Shown here piece after piece: positions 25,796 through 34,270 of a DNA stretch of 64,000 nt. This stretch comes from CAMLJR01 sp964631955 (GTDB lineage: Bacteria; Pseudomonadota; Gammaproteobacteria; Pseudomonadales; CAMLJR01). Within the stretch, counting starts at the first letter, position 1. Each line of letters opens with the position of its first letter. The position numbers were made by a program, and so were the translations under genes. The stretch spans positions 379,639 to 443,638 of the forward strand of contig CAZWBA010000002.1 in assembly GCA_964631955.1 (NCBI GenBank), given 5' to 3'. A model generated the notes under the pieces. That model did not search any database. It was not told the DNA's origin and was given only the letters and a program-made list of their open reading frames with translations.

Positions 25796-26820
25796 TGTCC
25801 CCTGCTCCGCAAGAAAACCGGCGTCCTTCACTCTGGCAACGACTTTATCAGCAGTGGTTTTTGATCGGGATGATCGCCGCTGTGGTGTTCGGCAGTTTAT
25901 TTCCAGCATTCGGCGCCGACGGCGGCACGCTGCACAGCGAAATCACCGTCGATATCGGCATCGCTCTGGTTTTCTTTTTACATGGCGTGAACCTGCCGCT
26001 CGAAAGTTTGCGGCGCGGCGTGCTCGCGTGGCGCGTGCATGTGGTCGTGCAATCTTTCACCTACATCGTATTTCCACTGTTATGGGTTGTGTTCAACGCG
26101 GCATTCAATGCCTGGATGCCGGGCGATCTCATGCTCGGTTTTTGCTATCTCGCGGCGCTGCCGTCGACCATTTCTTCATCAGTGGCGATGACTGCGCTCG
26201 GACGCGGCGATATTCCCGTAGCGATTTTTAACGCGACCTTATCGAGCCTGCTCGGCATCGTGCTCACACCACTATTAATAAGCTGGCTGGGTACTTTTTA
26301 TCTACAAGATGCCGGGGTCGCCAGCGGCATGTCGCTGAGCGAGACGATGCTCAATATCGCCAAAATGTTATTGCTGCCGATCATCGTCGGCCAACTGGTG
26401 CGTCCGTTTGTCGGCGCGTGGTTCACGCGCTACAAGGCGTACACGAATAATGTCGATCGCTTTGTCATTCTTTTTATTGTCTACGCGGCGTTCTGCAATT
26501 CCGCGCAGTCGGGATTGTGGGAACAGAACGGCCTCAGCCTCATCCTGATCACTTTCGCAGGCTCCGTGCTTTTTCTCGGCATCGTTCTCTGGCTCAGCAC
26601 CTTTATCGCGCGACGGCTGCGCTTCAGCCGCGAGCAGGAAATCGCCATTGTGTTCTGCGGCTCCAAGAAAACCCTGGCCTCGGGTGTGCCGATGGCCGCC
26701 CTGATTTTCGGCGCTCATCCCGCCCTCGGCATGATCGTGCTGCCGATCATGCTTTATCACCAACTGCAATTGTTCGTGTGTTCGTGGCTGGCGAATCGGT
26801 ATGCACGGAGGGAGTTTTGA
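25795..26820 (+). CDS. bile acid:sodium symporter-like membrane protein
   Basis: This 341-residue protein has about ten hydrophobic segments and belongs to the SBF-like group (YfeH/Rch1-type) related to bile acid:Na+ symporters. Signature parts are IGIALVFFLHGVNLPLESLR, LPSTISSSVAMTALGRGD (substrate- and sodium-site region) and FCGSKKTLASGVPMA near the C-terminus. The substrate is not predictable. The ATG overlaps the yggS stop by one base. In the Pseudomonas order yggS is followed directly by proC, so this gene is an addition to a conserved cluster. Confidence 0.88.
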   Translation: MSPAPQENRRPSLWQRLYQQWFLIGMIAAVVFGSLFPAFGADGGTLHSEITVDIGIALVFFLHGVNLPLESLRRGVLAWRVHVVVQSFTYIVFPLLWVVFNAAFNAWMPGDLMLGFCYLAALPSTISSSVAMTALGRGDIPVAIFNATLSSLLGIVLTPLLISWLGTFYLQDAGVASGMSLSETMLNIAKMLLLPIIVGQLVRPFVGAWFTRYKAYTNNVDRFVILFIVYAAFCNSAQSGLWEQNGLSLILITFAGSVLFLGIVLWLSTFIARRLRFSREQEIAIVFCGSKKTLASGVPMAALIFGAHPALGMIVLPIMLYHQLQLFVCSWLANRYARREF

Positions 26821-26870
26821 TCTGATGTTGCTCAGGTCTATTAACTCGCGTGGGCTATCGTCAATGACCG

Positions 26871-26974
26871 ACCACCCCGCCCCCTCCAGAGGAGGGGAAT
26901 ATGCAAAAACAAACAAAAGATACGGCTCCAAAATTCCCCTTCCTTGGAGGGGTGCCCCGCAGGGGCGGGGTGGT
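26871..26974. repeat. palindromic intergenic repeat, variant copy
   Basis: ACCACCCCGCCCC at the left end pairs with GGGGCGGGGTGGT at the right end, with internal short hairpins (CCCCTCC-aga-GGAGGGG). It resembles the elements at 1052 and 30929 in arrangement but not in full sequence. It lies between the symporter gene and proC. Confidence 0.7.
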
Positions 26975-27060
26975 TATCTCCCTCCAGCTCTATTAGCCCT
27001 GCATTCGCGCCGTTATACTGGGCCGGTTTTTTACTCCACGAATTCAACAGGAAAGCACGC

Positions 27061-27888
27061 GTGACCTCACCGCAACTCGCATTCATCGGCGGCGGCAATA
27101 TGGCTTCGGCGCTTATCGGCGGACTGGTTAAACAGGGTTTCGCCGCCGATCGCATCGTCGCCACCGATCCATTGCCCGCTGCGCTCGACAAACTCAAGAG
27201 CGTCGCGCCCGTGCGTACGACTGCCGATAATCTCGAAGCCATCGCCGCTGCCGATGTGATCGTGCTCGCGGTGAAACCTCAGGTGATGAAACAGGTGTTG
27301 CAACCGCTTGCTGACGTCGTGCAGCAACGCAAGCCACTGATTATTTCGATCGCGGCGGGTATCGAGATCGCCAGCATCGCGCGCTGGCTCGGCGGCGATT
27401 TACCGATCGTGCGCTGCATGCCGAATACGCCCGCGCTCGTGCAACTCGGCGCGACGGGATTATTCGCCAATGCGCAGGTCAATGCGGAGCAGAAAAAACT
27501 CGCCGATTCGATTCTGCGCGCGGTCGGCATCGCATTGTGGGTCGATAGCGAAGCGCAGCTCGATGCGGTCACCGCGGTTTCGGGCAGTGGCCCCGCGTAT
27601 TTCTTTCTGGTGATGGAAGCGATGCGCGATGCCGGTGTAAAACTCGGCTTATCGCCGGATGTCGCGGAACAATTGACGCTGCAGACGGCACTCGGCGCTG
27701 CGCGCATGGCGGTCGACAGCGATGTCGATGTGGTCGAATTGCGCCGCCGGGTCACCTCGCCGAACGGCACCACCGAGCGCGCGATCGCGAGTTTCGAAAG
27801 CGATAATCTGCGCGCGTTGTTCGAGCGTGCACTCGATGCATGTGATGTGCGCTCGCGCGAACTCGCCAAAGACCTGGGTGCAGGTTAA
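27061..27888 (+). CDS. proC: pyrroline-5-carboxylate reductase
   Basis: ProC catalyses the last step of proline synthesis, reducing pyrroline-5-carboxylate with NAD(P)H. The product has 275 residues. The N-terminal dinucleotide fold has FIGGGNMASALIGG, followed by LAVKPQ, VRCMPNTPALV, the dimer segment VTAVSGSGPAYFFLVMEAM and the conserved RRVTSPNGTTERAI. The GTG at 27061 gives the usual start four residues before the glycine loop; ATG codons further upstream fall in the repeat. It is followed by yggT, as in Pseudomonas. Confidence 0.95.
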   Translation: MTSPQLAFIGGGNMASALIGGLVKQGFAADRIVATDPLPAALDKLKSVAPVRTTADNLEAIAAADVIVLAVKPQVMKQVLQPLADVVQQRKPLIISIAAGIEIASIARWLGGDLPIVRCMPNTPALVQLGATGLFANAQVNAEQKKLADSILRAVGIALWVDSEAQLDAVTAVSGSGPAYFFLVMEAMRDAGVKLGLSPDVAEQLTLQTALGAARMAVDSDVDVVELRRRVTSPNGTTERAIASFESDNLRALFERALDACDVRSRELAKDLGAG

Positions 27889-27926
27889 TTTTGCTTTTTC
27901 ATTTTTAGACGCAGGCAGACCGAAAC

Positions 27927-28535
27927 GTGGCAACAGCGCTGATCGAAATCATTAGACTCATCATCAACACCCTGGGCGGGCTTTATCTCACCGCCGTGAT
28001 TCTGCGCTTTTTGCTGCAGCTCGCCCGCGCGGATTTTTACAATCCGATTTCGCAGGCGCTCGTGCGCATCACCAATCCCGCGATCAAACCATTGCGCCGG
28101 CTCATTCCGGGCTTCTTCGGCATCGATATCGCTTCGCTGGTACTTGCGATCGTCGTCAAACTGCTGATGATTCTGGTGTTGTTCTTTGTGCAAACCGGCG
28201 CCACCAACGTCAACATCGCCATCGTGCTGCTGGTTGCGGTGCTCAGCGTATTCGTCACGATATTCAATATTTATTTTGTAGCGATGATCGCAACGATCAT
28301 CCTGAGCTGGGTCGCACCGGGCAGCTATCACCCCGCCGCCGTACTGATCCATCAAGTCGTCGAACCCGTCATGGCGCCGTTTCGCAAATTATTACCGCCA
28401 ATGGGTGGTATCGATTTCTCGCCGATGATCGCGTTCCTCGCGCTCAATGTGGTGAAAATTTTATTCAGCGGTCTTGCCATGCAAATGGGATTGCAACCGC
28501 GATCATTCCTGGGGTTATTGGTTCTCAATATTTAA
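27927..28535 (+). CDS. yggT: YggT family membrane protein
   Basis: This 202-residue integral membrane protein contains two YggT repeats. Each has a hydrophobic helix followed by a conserved segment: LRFLLQLARADFYNPISQAL with PAIKPLRRLIP in the first, and ILSWVAPGSYHPAAVLIHQV with PVMAPFRKLLPP in the second. YggT proteins are found next to yggS and proC and have been linked to osmotic tolerance and cell-envelope assembly; the mechanism is unknown. The start is GTG at 27927. Confidence 0.92.
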   Translation: MATALIEIIRLIINTLGGLYLTAVILRFLLQLARADFYNPISQALVRITNPAIKPLRRLIPGFFGIDIASLVLAIVVKLLMILVLFFVQTGATNVNIAIVLLVAVLSVFVTIFNIYFVAMIATIILSWVAPGSYHPAAVLIHQVVEPVMAPFRKLLPPMGGIDFSPMIAFLALNVVKILFSGLAMQMGLQPRSFLGLLVLNI

Positions 28536-28622
28536 CCAATTGTAAAATTTCTTTTACGGTGAATTGCACCCAGCTTTTTAAATCGATTTTTATTAAAACA
28601 ACCTTTACTAAAAAACAAGCCA

Positions 28623-29804
28623 ATGAACGTCGTACCCTCGTCGCATTCGAACGCAACCGGTAGCGTGGGGATCGTCACACCGCGCGCACATCGTTTCACG
28701 GAGCCAGTGATGCTCGCGTGCGGTCGTGAATTGCGCGATTACGATATCGTTTACGAAACCTATGGCCAGTTGAATGCCGATTGCAGTAACGCCGTGCTGA
28801 TCTGCCACGCGCTGAGCGGGCATCATCACGCTGCGGGGTTTCATTCCGCCGACGATAAAAAACCCGGCTGGTGGGACGATTACATCGGGCCCGGCAAACC
28901 GATCGATACGCGTTATTTCTTTGTCGTCAGCCTCAATAATATCGGCGGCTGTCACGGTTCGACCGGACCCACTTCGATCAACCCCGACACGGGAAAACCG
29001 TGGGGCCCCGATTTTCCGAGCCTGCGCTGCCGCGATTGGGTGCACACTCAGCACCGCCTGATGCAGGTACTCGATATTCCGCATTGGGCCGCGGTGATCG
29101 GCGGCAGTCTCGGCGGCATGCAGGCGATGCGCTGGTCGCTCGAATATCCCGAGCTCGTGCGCAGCTGTATCGTGATCGCCAGCGCGATGAAATTATCCGC
29201 GCAAAATATCGCGTTCAACGAAATCGCGCGCAGTGCGATTACCTCCGATCCCAATTTTTTCAACGGACGCTATATCGAACACAACGCGATTCCGGCGCAA
29301 GGCCTCGCGCTCGCGCGCATGGTCGGACATATCACCTATCTATCCGACGCGGGCATGATGGAAAAATTCGGTCGCGATTTGAAAGCGGGCGGTTTCGATA
29401 TCGGCAGCGATAATCTCGTCGAATTTCAGGTGCAGAGTTACTTGCGCTACCAGGGCGATGCGTTTTCGAAAGCCTTCGACGCCAACACCTATATGCTGAT
29501 GACGCACGCGCTCGATTATTTCGATCTTGCGCGCGAATACGGCGACGATCCCGTGCGCGCATTTTCGCGTGCCACCGCCGCGTTTCTGGTGATTTCATTC
29601 AGCAGCGACTGGCGCTTTTCGCCCGCGCGCTCGCGCGAAATCGTCGATGCACTGATCGCCGCGAAACGCCACGTGACCTATTGCGAAATCGAATCGCCGC
29701 ATGGCCACGATGCATTTCTGGTCCCGAATGCGCGCTATGAAGCCGTGTTTACCGCGTTCATGCAGAACACTGCGCTCAATGATCGGCGCGCGGAGACCAC
29801 ATGA
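28623..29804 (+). CDS. metX: homoserine O-acyltransferase MetX
   Basis: MetX activates homoserine by acyl transfer from acyl-CoA as the first committed step of methionine synthesis. The product has 393 residues and an alpha/beta-hydrolase fold. The nucleophile is Ser162 in GGSLGGMQA, with Asp329 in SSDWRFSP and His362 in SPHGHDAF. The donor may be succinyl-CoA, as known for the Pseudomonas enzyme beside metW, or acetyl-CoA; sequence reading alone does not decide. The stop overlaps metW by four bases. Confidence 0.95.
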   Translation: MNVVPSSHSNATGSVGIVTPRAHRFTEPVMLACGRELRDYDIVYETYGQLNADCSNAVLICHALSGHHHAAGFHSADDKKPGWWDDYIGPGKPIDTRYFFVVSLNNIGGCHGSTGPTSINPDTGKPWGPDFPSLRCRDWVHTQHRLMQVLDIPHWAAVIGGSLGGMQAMRWSLEYPELVRSCIVIASAMKLSAQNIAFNEIARSAITSDPNFFNGRYIEHNAIPAQGLALARMVGHITYLSDAGMMEKFGRDLKAGGFDIGSDNLVEFQVQSYLRYQGDAFSKAFDANTYMLMTHALDYFDLAREYGDDPVRAFSRATAAFLVISFSSDWRFSPARSREIVDALIAAKRHVTYCEIESPHGHDAFLVPNARYEAVFTAFMQNTALNDRRAETT

Positions 29805-30394
29805 TGCGTTTCGAACTCACACTGATTCAGGACTGGGTCGAACGCAACGCGCACGTGCTCGACCTCGGCTGCGGCGATGGCACGCTGCTCGCTGCATTGC
29901 GCGACAATCGTCACACCGAGGGACTCGGTGTGGAAATCGATGCAGACGACATCACACGCTGCATCGCGCGCGGCATCAGCGTGATCGAACAGGATTTGAA
30001 TGCCGATCTCGGCAATTTCCAAACGGGCAGTTTCGATGTCGTTGTCATGACACTCGCGCTGCAGGCATTGCGCTATCCACATCGCGTGCTCGACGAAATG
30101 ATGCGTATCGGCAAACGCGGCATCGTGGCATTTCCGAATTTCGGCCACTGGCGCGCGCGCTGGTATCTGCTGAGTCGCGGCCGCATGCCGGTGTCGAAAT
30201 TTCTGCCCTACACCTGGTACGACACGCCGAATATTCACTTCTGCACGGTGAAGGATTTCGAAGCACTGTGCGCGGAGAAAGGTATTCGTATTCTCGATCG
30301 TGCGATGATCGGCGGCAGCAATTCGCAGGGCTGGCTGGCGCGATTGTGGCCGAATCTGTTTGCCGTCACCGCGGTGTACCATATCAGCCGCTAA
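29801..30394 (+). CDS. metW: MetW, methionine biosynthesis partner of MetX
   Basis: MetW is a small SAM-methyltransferase-fold protein that acts with MetX. It has 197 residues. Motif I is VLDLGCGDGTLLAAL, followed by GVEIDADDI (acidic SAM residue) and the MetW signature segments GKRGIVAFPNFGHWRARW and LPYTWYDTPNIHFCTVKDFE. It overlaps metX by ATGA, showing translational coupling. The order metX-metW-DUF4426-rdgB is shared with Pseudomonas. Confidence 0.95.
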   Translation: MMRFELTLIQDWVERNAHVLDLGCGDGTLLAALRDNRHTEGLGVEIDADDITRCIARGISVIEQDLNADLGNFQTGSFDVVVMTLALQALRYPHRVLDEMMRIGKRGIVAFPNFGHWRARWYLLSRGRMPVSKFLPYTWYDTPNIHFCTVKDFEALCAEKGIRILDRAMIGGSNSQGWLARLWPNLFAVTAVYHISR

Positions 30395-30420
30395 TCATCC
30401 TATCGGCGGGAGCGATTACC

Positions 30421-30909
30421 ATGCGTTCATTTCTCATTGCATTCACACTGCTGCAGGCATTGCTCTTCAATTCCATTGCCCACGCACAACCCACCCAGGA
30501 TGCGACGCCGCTTGAAACGAGCAAAAAATTCGGCGAGTACGAAATATTTTTCAATGCGATTCCATCGATGACCCTGCTGCCGGAAATGGCGGCGAAATAT
30601 GGCATCGAACGCGCGAAAGACGTCGCCTATATCAACATCACCGTGTTCAAAAGAAATGGCAGCAACACAGTTATGCGTGCGGCGACGCTGAAAGGCACAT
30701 CGAGCGATTTGATGACGAATAAACCGCTCGAATTTCGCGAAATGCGCGAAGCGAATTCTATCGGTTACATCGCGCAGGTGCATTACACCAATCGCGAAGT
30801 CCTGCGTTTCGATGTGAAGATTCAGCCGGCATTAAACGCGGGCGAAGTCGCGCCGGTCGGTTCGCCATTTTTGATTTCGTTTACGCGTAAGTTTTATCTG
30901 GAACTGTGA
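30421..30909 (+). CDS. DUF4426 periplasmic protein
   Basis: This 162-residue protein has an N-terminal signal peptide (MRSFLIAFTLLQALLFNSIAHA, cleaved after AHA). The mature part matches the DUF4426 pattern: GEYEIFFNAIPSMTLLPEMAAKYGI, given here as GEYEIFFNAIPS and LLPEMAAKYGI, then INITVFKRNG and the C-terminal FTRKFYLEL. The role is unknown. It is consistently found between metW and rdgB in Pseudomonas-like genomes. The start is ATG 30421 with GGCGGGAGCG upstream. Confidence 0.88.
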   Translation: MRSFLIAFTLLQALLFNSIAHAQPTQDATPLETSKKFGEYEIFFNAIPSMTLLPEMAAKYGIERAKDVAYINITVFKRNGSNTVMRAATLKGTSSDLMTNKPLEFREMREANSIGYIAQVHYTNREVLRFDVKIQPALNAGEVAPVGSPFLISFTRKFYLEL

Positions 30910-30928
30910 TTCACGAGTACGCACGAAT

Positions 30929-31058
30929 GGCTCCCCCTACAAAGTAGGAACCTAAAGGTCCTAAAGGGGAGTGCCCCGAAGGGGCGAGGGGGTCATTGTT
31001 TAAGACGACCCCTCCGTCTCGCTACGCGAGCCACCTCCCCTATTACATAGGGGAGGCC
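30929..31058. repeat. palindromic intergenic repeat, copy 2 (inverted)
   Basis: This 130-base element is the reverse of the module order at 1052-1162: CTCCCCCTA-n-GGGGAG, GCCCCGAAGGGGC, GAGGGGGTCAT-n-GACCCCTC, CTCGC-tac-GCGAG, then CCTCCCCTAT-n-ATAGGGGAGG. It carries an insertion AACCTAAAGGTCCTAAAG in its first hairpin, also recognisable at 34229-34262. It lies between the DUF4426 gene and rdgB. Confidence 0.8.
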
Positions 31059-31088
31059 ATCAATGCCAATTTAACTGTTGAGAAAATT

Positions 31089-31694
31089 ATGCAACGCCTC
31101 GTCCTCGCCAGCGGCAATCGCGGCAAACTCGCCGAGTTTCAACAACTGTTGAACGAATGTGCTTTCGAGGTGATCTCGCAACCCGAACTGAAAATTCCCG
31201 ACATCGAGGAAACCGGTTTGAGTTTTGTCGAGAACGCGATTTTAAAAGCGCGTAATGCGGCGCAGCATTCGGGGCTGCCTGCGCTCGCAGATGATTCCGG
31301 TTTGGAAGTCGATGCGCTGCACGGTGCCCCCGGAATTTATTCCGCGCGTTATGCCGGCGATCCCGGTAGTGATGCGGCCAATAATCAAAAGCTGCTCGAT
31401 GCGCTCGCCTATGTCGATAAAGAAAATCGCACCGCGCGCTATCGCTGCGTGCTCGTCTTCATGCGTCATGCGCGCGATCCGGCGCCGCTGATTTGTCAGG
31501 GAAGTTGGGAGGGCGAAATTCTCACCGCGCCGCGCGGCGATCAAGGCTTTGGTTACGATCCTTTATTTTTAATTCCGTCGCTGCAGAAAACCGCTGCGGA
31601 ATTGCCGCCCGCACAAAAGAATCACTTGAGTCATCGCGGCCAGGCCATGCAGGCACTGCTTACTGCATTGCGCGAACGTCATTTTTCAGCGTGA
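31089..31694 (+). CDS. rdgB: dITP/XTP pyrophosphatase
   Basis: RdgB (Ham1 family) hydrolyses non-canonical nucleotides such as dITP and XTP and keeps them out of DNA. The product has 201 residues. Motifs are LASGNRGKLAEF at the N-terminus, the ADDSGLEVDAL catalytic segment, GIYSARYAG, and PRGDQGFGYDPLF. The ATG at 31089 gives the family N-terminus; the frame also opens from inside the upstream repeat. Usual length and full motifs make this firm. Confidence 0.95.
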   Translation: MQRLVLASGNRGKLAEFQQLLNECAFEVISQPELKIPDIEETGLSFVENAILKARNAAQHSGLPALADDSGLEVDALHGAPGIYSARYAGDPGSDAANNQKLLDALAYVDKENRTARYRCVLVFMRHARDPAPLICQGSWEGEILTAPRGDQGFGYDPLFLIPSLQKTAAELPPAQKNHLSHRGQAMQALLTALRERHFSA

Positions 31695-31704
31695 GTCCGA
31701 TCAC

Positions 31705-32304
31705 GTGAATAAAGTTTTTCACGTATCGTTGCCCGACGGCGCTTATTACGATGCGTCGGAAGATGAAAATCTGTTGAGCGCGGCGCAGCGCGCGCATTGG
31801 TTGGTGCGCTACGGTTGCCGCAATGGCAATTGCGAGGCCTGTGCCGCGAAGTTATTGGAGGGCCGCGTTCAACATCGCGATGGTTATCGTATCGAAGCGC
31901 CTAACAACGAGATCTTGCTGTGTCTGTGCCAACCGCTCAGCGATTTAACCATCGAGTTACCGGGCGATCCGCGTCCAGGCAGTTTGGATCAGTCGCTGCG
32001 CAGTTATGCACATCTCGTCAGACAAACCGTTTGTGACAGCGAAAGTATTTTGTATTTCGCATTGCCTGCGGGACGTAAACCCGCCCTGCTCGCCGATCAA
32101 ACCGCATTGATCGAAACCGATGCCGGTTTATTGCAGGGCCGCATCGATCACGAACTTTCGCAGCGGCGCGAGCTTATCGTTAAATTGATTTTTCCATCGC
32201 CGTTACAGGAAGGCACGTACTACCATGTGCGCTATCCGTTGAGCGCCGAGCAAGAACCCGGGGATTTTCACCCTGAAGGTAGAAAGGATCATCGCGATGA
32301 TTAA
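31705..32304 (+). CDS. 2Fe-2S ferredoxin-domain protein
   Basis: This 199-residue protein has an N-terminal plant-type ferredoxin domain. The cluster cysteines are Cys38, Cys43 and Cys46 (C-x4-C-x2-C in YGCRNGNCEACA) and Cys73 or Cys75 in LLCLCQPLSD. The rest (about 90-185) resembles the start of a ferredoxin-reductase-type FAD domain, but the NAD domain is absent, so it is shorter than the usual oxidoreductases of this type. It probably delivers electrons to an unidentified partner. The start is GTG, ten bases after rdgB. Its end overlaps the next gene by 8 bases. Confidence 0.85.
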   Translation: MNKVFHVSLPDGAYYDASEDENLLSAAQRAHWLVRYGCRNGNCEACAAKLLEGRVQHRDGYRIEAPNNEILLCLCQPLSDLTIELPGDPRPGSLDQSLRSYAHLVRQTVCDSESILYFALPAGRKPALLADQTALIETDAGLLQGRIDHELSQRRELIVKLIFPSPLQEGTYYHVRYPLSAEQEPGDFHPEGRKDHRDD

Positions 32305-33478
32305 ATTCGTAAAGGGTATCGTTATTTTCTATATCGTTCTCTTCGTTGTTTATTTTTTTCTGAGCGATGCACTCATCAAATGGCAGCTCGAACGCGAAGG
32401 CTCGCGTGTATTGCAGGCGCCTGTGCAGATCGGCAAGGTCACTTTTCATTTACTGCCAACCTCGCTGACTCTACGTGATGTGCGCATCGGTAATGCAAGA
32501 CTTCCCCATTACGATCTGGTGCGCTTCGAAGCATTGTCGCTGCCATTATCGCTGCGCGATATGCTCGCGCATAAACTGATTGTCGATACTGCCGAGCTGC
32601 ATGGCCTGCGTTTCAATCGCCCGCATGACGGCCGCACCGAAACCGGCAGCGTGCCGAGTGCAATGCAATCACCGCCATTGCGCGAAGCACTGCAACACGT
32701 GCAGCAGGGACTGAATCATCCACTGGCGAGCAACACCATCGATCCGGGTGCGTCGATTGCAGGAGCGATACTGACCCCTCAGTTCAAGCCGGTGCTGACA
32801 CAAATTACGGCTGCGCTCAAAGCCATTTCAACATCGTCTGATGATTTCGGCGGCTGGGAAATTTTCATACGTCGCCTGAATGTCGATGGCGCTTTCGATT
32901 TTCATTCGCTCGATCCCGCTGGCAGCAGCGTGCGTTTCGCTGGCACGATCGATAATGTCACGCCACAGCCAGCATTATTCAACACCATCACGCAATTCGA
33001 TTTGCACAATGTCGAGGGCGAAACCGCGTCTCTGAAAATCAAAGGTACTGTGGATAGACGCAAACTGGCGCAGGCAGCGCTGCGTTTCGATTTGGAGAAT
33101 TTTGCGCTCACGCAGTGGCCGCTCAGCAATGATCCAGAATTAAAGCTGATCATCGTCAATGCCAGCGCGAGTATTCAGGCGATGCTGTCGCTGACCGGGA
33201 ATCAATTCGATTTCAATGCATTGACCCGCTTTGAGCGCACGCATTTCGATATTGCCAGCGCCAGCGACGGTGTTTCGCGCGTGATAGCCGATGTCTGGCG
33301 CAACACCGATGCCTTCGATATTCATTTGCAGGCAAGCGGTGCGCTGGATAATCCAGTACTGAAATTAAATTCCAGCCTCGATGTGCCGCTGGCCAGTGCG
33401 CTGCGGCAATTACAGCCTGCAGCACTTCCGTTACAGTCGGCCCCACCTCCGTCATCCGCGCTATTTCCTTCGCCATGA
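32297..33478 (+). CDS. membrane-anchored AsmA/DUF748-like protein
   Basis: This 393-residue protein has one N-terminal membrane helix (about residues 5-24) and a large periplasmic part with AsmA/DUF748-like character: IGKVTFHLLPTSLTLRDVRIG early on, then repeated beta-strand-rich stretches such as FAGTIDNVTPQPALFNTITQ and ALDNPVLKLNSSLDVPL. AsmA-like proteins span the periplasm and help move lipids to the outer membrane. The assignment is by pattern only. It overlaps the ferredoxin gene by 8 bases and the transferase gene by 4, indicating one operon. Confidence 0.7.
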   Translation: MIKFVKGIVIFYIVLFVVYFFLSDALIKWQLEREGSRVLQAPVQIGKVTFHLLPTSLTLRDVRIGNARLPHYDLVRFEALSLPLSLRDMLAHKLIVDTAELHGLRFNRPHDGRTETGSVPSAMQSPPLREALQHVQQGLNHPLASNTIDPGASIAGAILTPQFKPVLTQITAALKAISTSSDDFGGWEIFIRRLNVDGAFDFHSLDPAGSSVRFAGTIDNVTPQPALFNTITQFDLHNVEGETASLKIKGTVDRRKLAQAALRFDLENFALTQWPLSNDPELKLIIVNASASIQAMLSLTGNQFDFNALTRFERTHFDIASASDGVSRVIADVWRNTDAFDIHLQASGALDNPVLKLNSSLDVPLASALRQLQPAALPLQSAPPPSSALFPSP

Positions 33479-34230
33479 CGTCTGCATGCATCGATGTTCT
33501 GTGCTGTGCATTGGCTGACGTCGATGCGGATTTACTCGCGCATTACGAGAGTTTATTGAGCGATGAAGAATTATTGCGGCTGCGCAGCTTTCGCTCATCC
33601 GTGGGCGCAAAGGAGTTTCTGGTGGGTCGCGCGCTGTTGCGCACGGTGCTGGCTGAGCATGTGAATTGCAAGCCGCAGCAATTGCAGTTCGTTAAAAACG
33701 ATGATGGAAAACCTTCGTTATCGTTTCCGCCTTCCAATTGGCAATTCAATTTATCGCACAGCCACGATTGGGTCGCGCTCGCCTTATGCAAAGGCGCCAG
33801 TATTGGCATCGATATCGAATCGTATCGGCGTCGCAATAATCTGGCCGGCATCGCCAGGCGTTTTTTTTCTGCGCAGGAAAATGCGCAGCTGGAAAAATGC
33901 CGGAAGGCCGAATGGCTGGATTATTTTTTTGCGGTATGGACATTAAAGGAAGCGCACGCTAAAGCACTCGGTTGCGGGCTGCCGAAGATTTTGAACTGCA
34001 GCAGTATCGACGTCGATTTTTCTACAGCTTCCATCGGATTCACGCTGAGCGGTGCGGCTTCGACATCGAACAATATCGCGAGCTGGCTGTTTAAGTTCGA
34101 AGAGGAATGCGCGCTGGCTGTGGTCGCGCATGGCGATCATTTCGATACGCCTGATGTGCAGCGCTGCGTGCCGCTGCAATCGCAAGAAAATTTTGCTTTG
34201 AAAATTATGGCGTGCGGTAAATCCCCTTGA
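33475..34230 (+). CDS. 4'-phosphopantetheinyl transferase (Sfp type)
   Basis: This enzyme moves phosphopantetheine from CoA to a serine of carrier proteins. The 251-residue product has the Sfp-type motifs: FNLSHSHDWVALAL, the Mg2+-binding GIDIES (Asp113, Glu115), FFSAQE and WTLKEAHAKALG (Glu159, Lys163). It is the two-domain Sfp/AcpT-like type rather than the short AcpS. It overlaps the preceding gene by ATGA. No polyketide or peptide synthetase is nearby, but two orphan acyl carrier proteins lie at 58.4 and 59.0 kb; a link is only a possibility. Confidence 0.9.
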   Translation: MTSACIDVLCCALADVDADLLAHYESLLSDEELLRLRSFRSSVGAKEFLVGRALLRTVLAEHVNCKPQQLQFVKNDDGKPSLSFPPSNWQFNLSHSHDWVALALCKGASIGIDIESYRRRNNLAGIARRFFSAQENAQLEKCRKAEWLDYFFAVWTLKEAHAKALGCGLPKILNCSSIDVDFSTASIGFTLSGAASTSNNIASWLFKFEEECALAVVAHGDHFDTPDVQRCVPLQSQENFALKIMACGKSP

Positions 34231-34262
34231 TTAAAGGGAGCCTGAAGGTCCTAAAGGAACTA
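34229..34262. repeat. fragment of the palindromic repeat family
   Basis: GAAGGTCCTAAAGGA here matches the insertion in the element at 30929 (AAAGGTCCTAAAGG). It sits between the convergent ends of the transferase gene and hemY, where it could help separate their transcripts. Confidence 0.5.
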
Positions 34263-34270
34263 AGTGGGAT

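Noticed and set aside
28536..28622. Possible SAM-type riboswitch before metX
   Set aside because: The gap is only 87 bases, AT-rich and without the stems of known SAM riboswitches.
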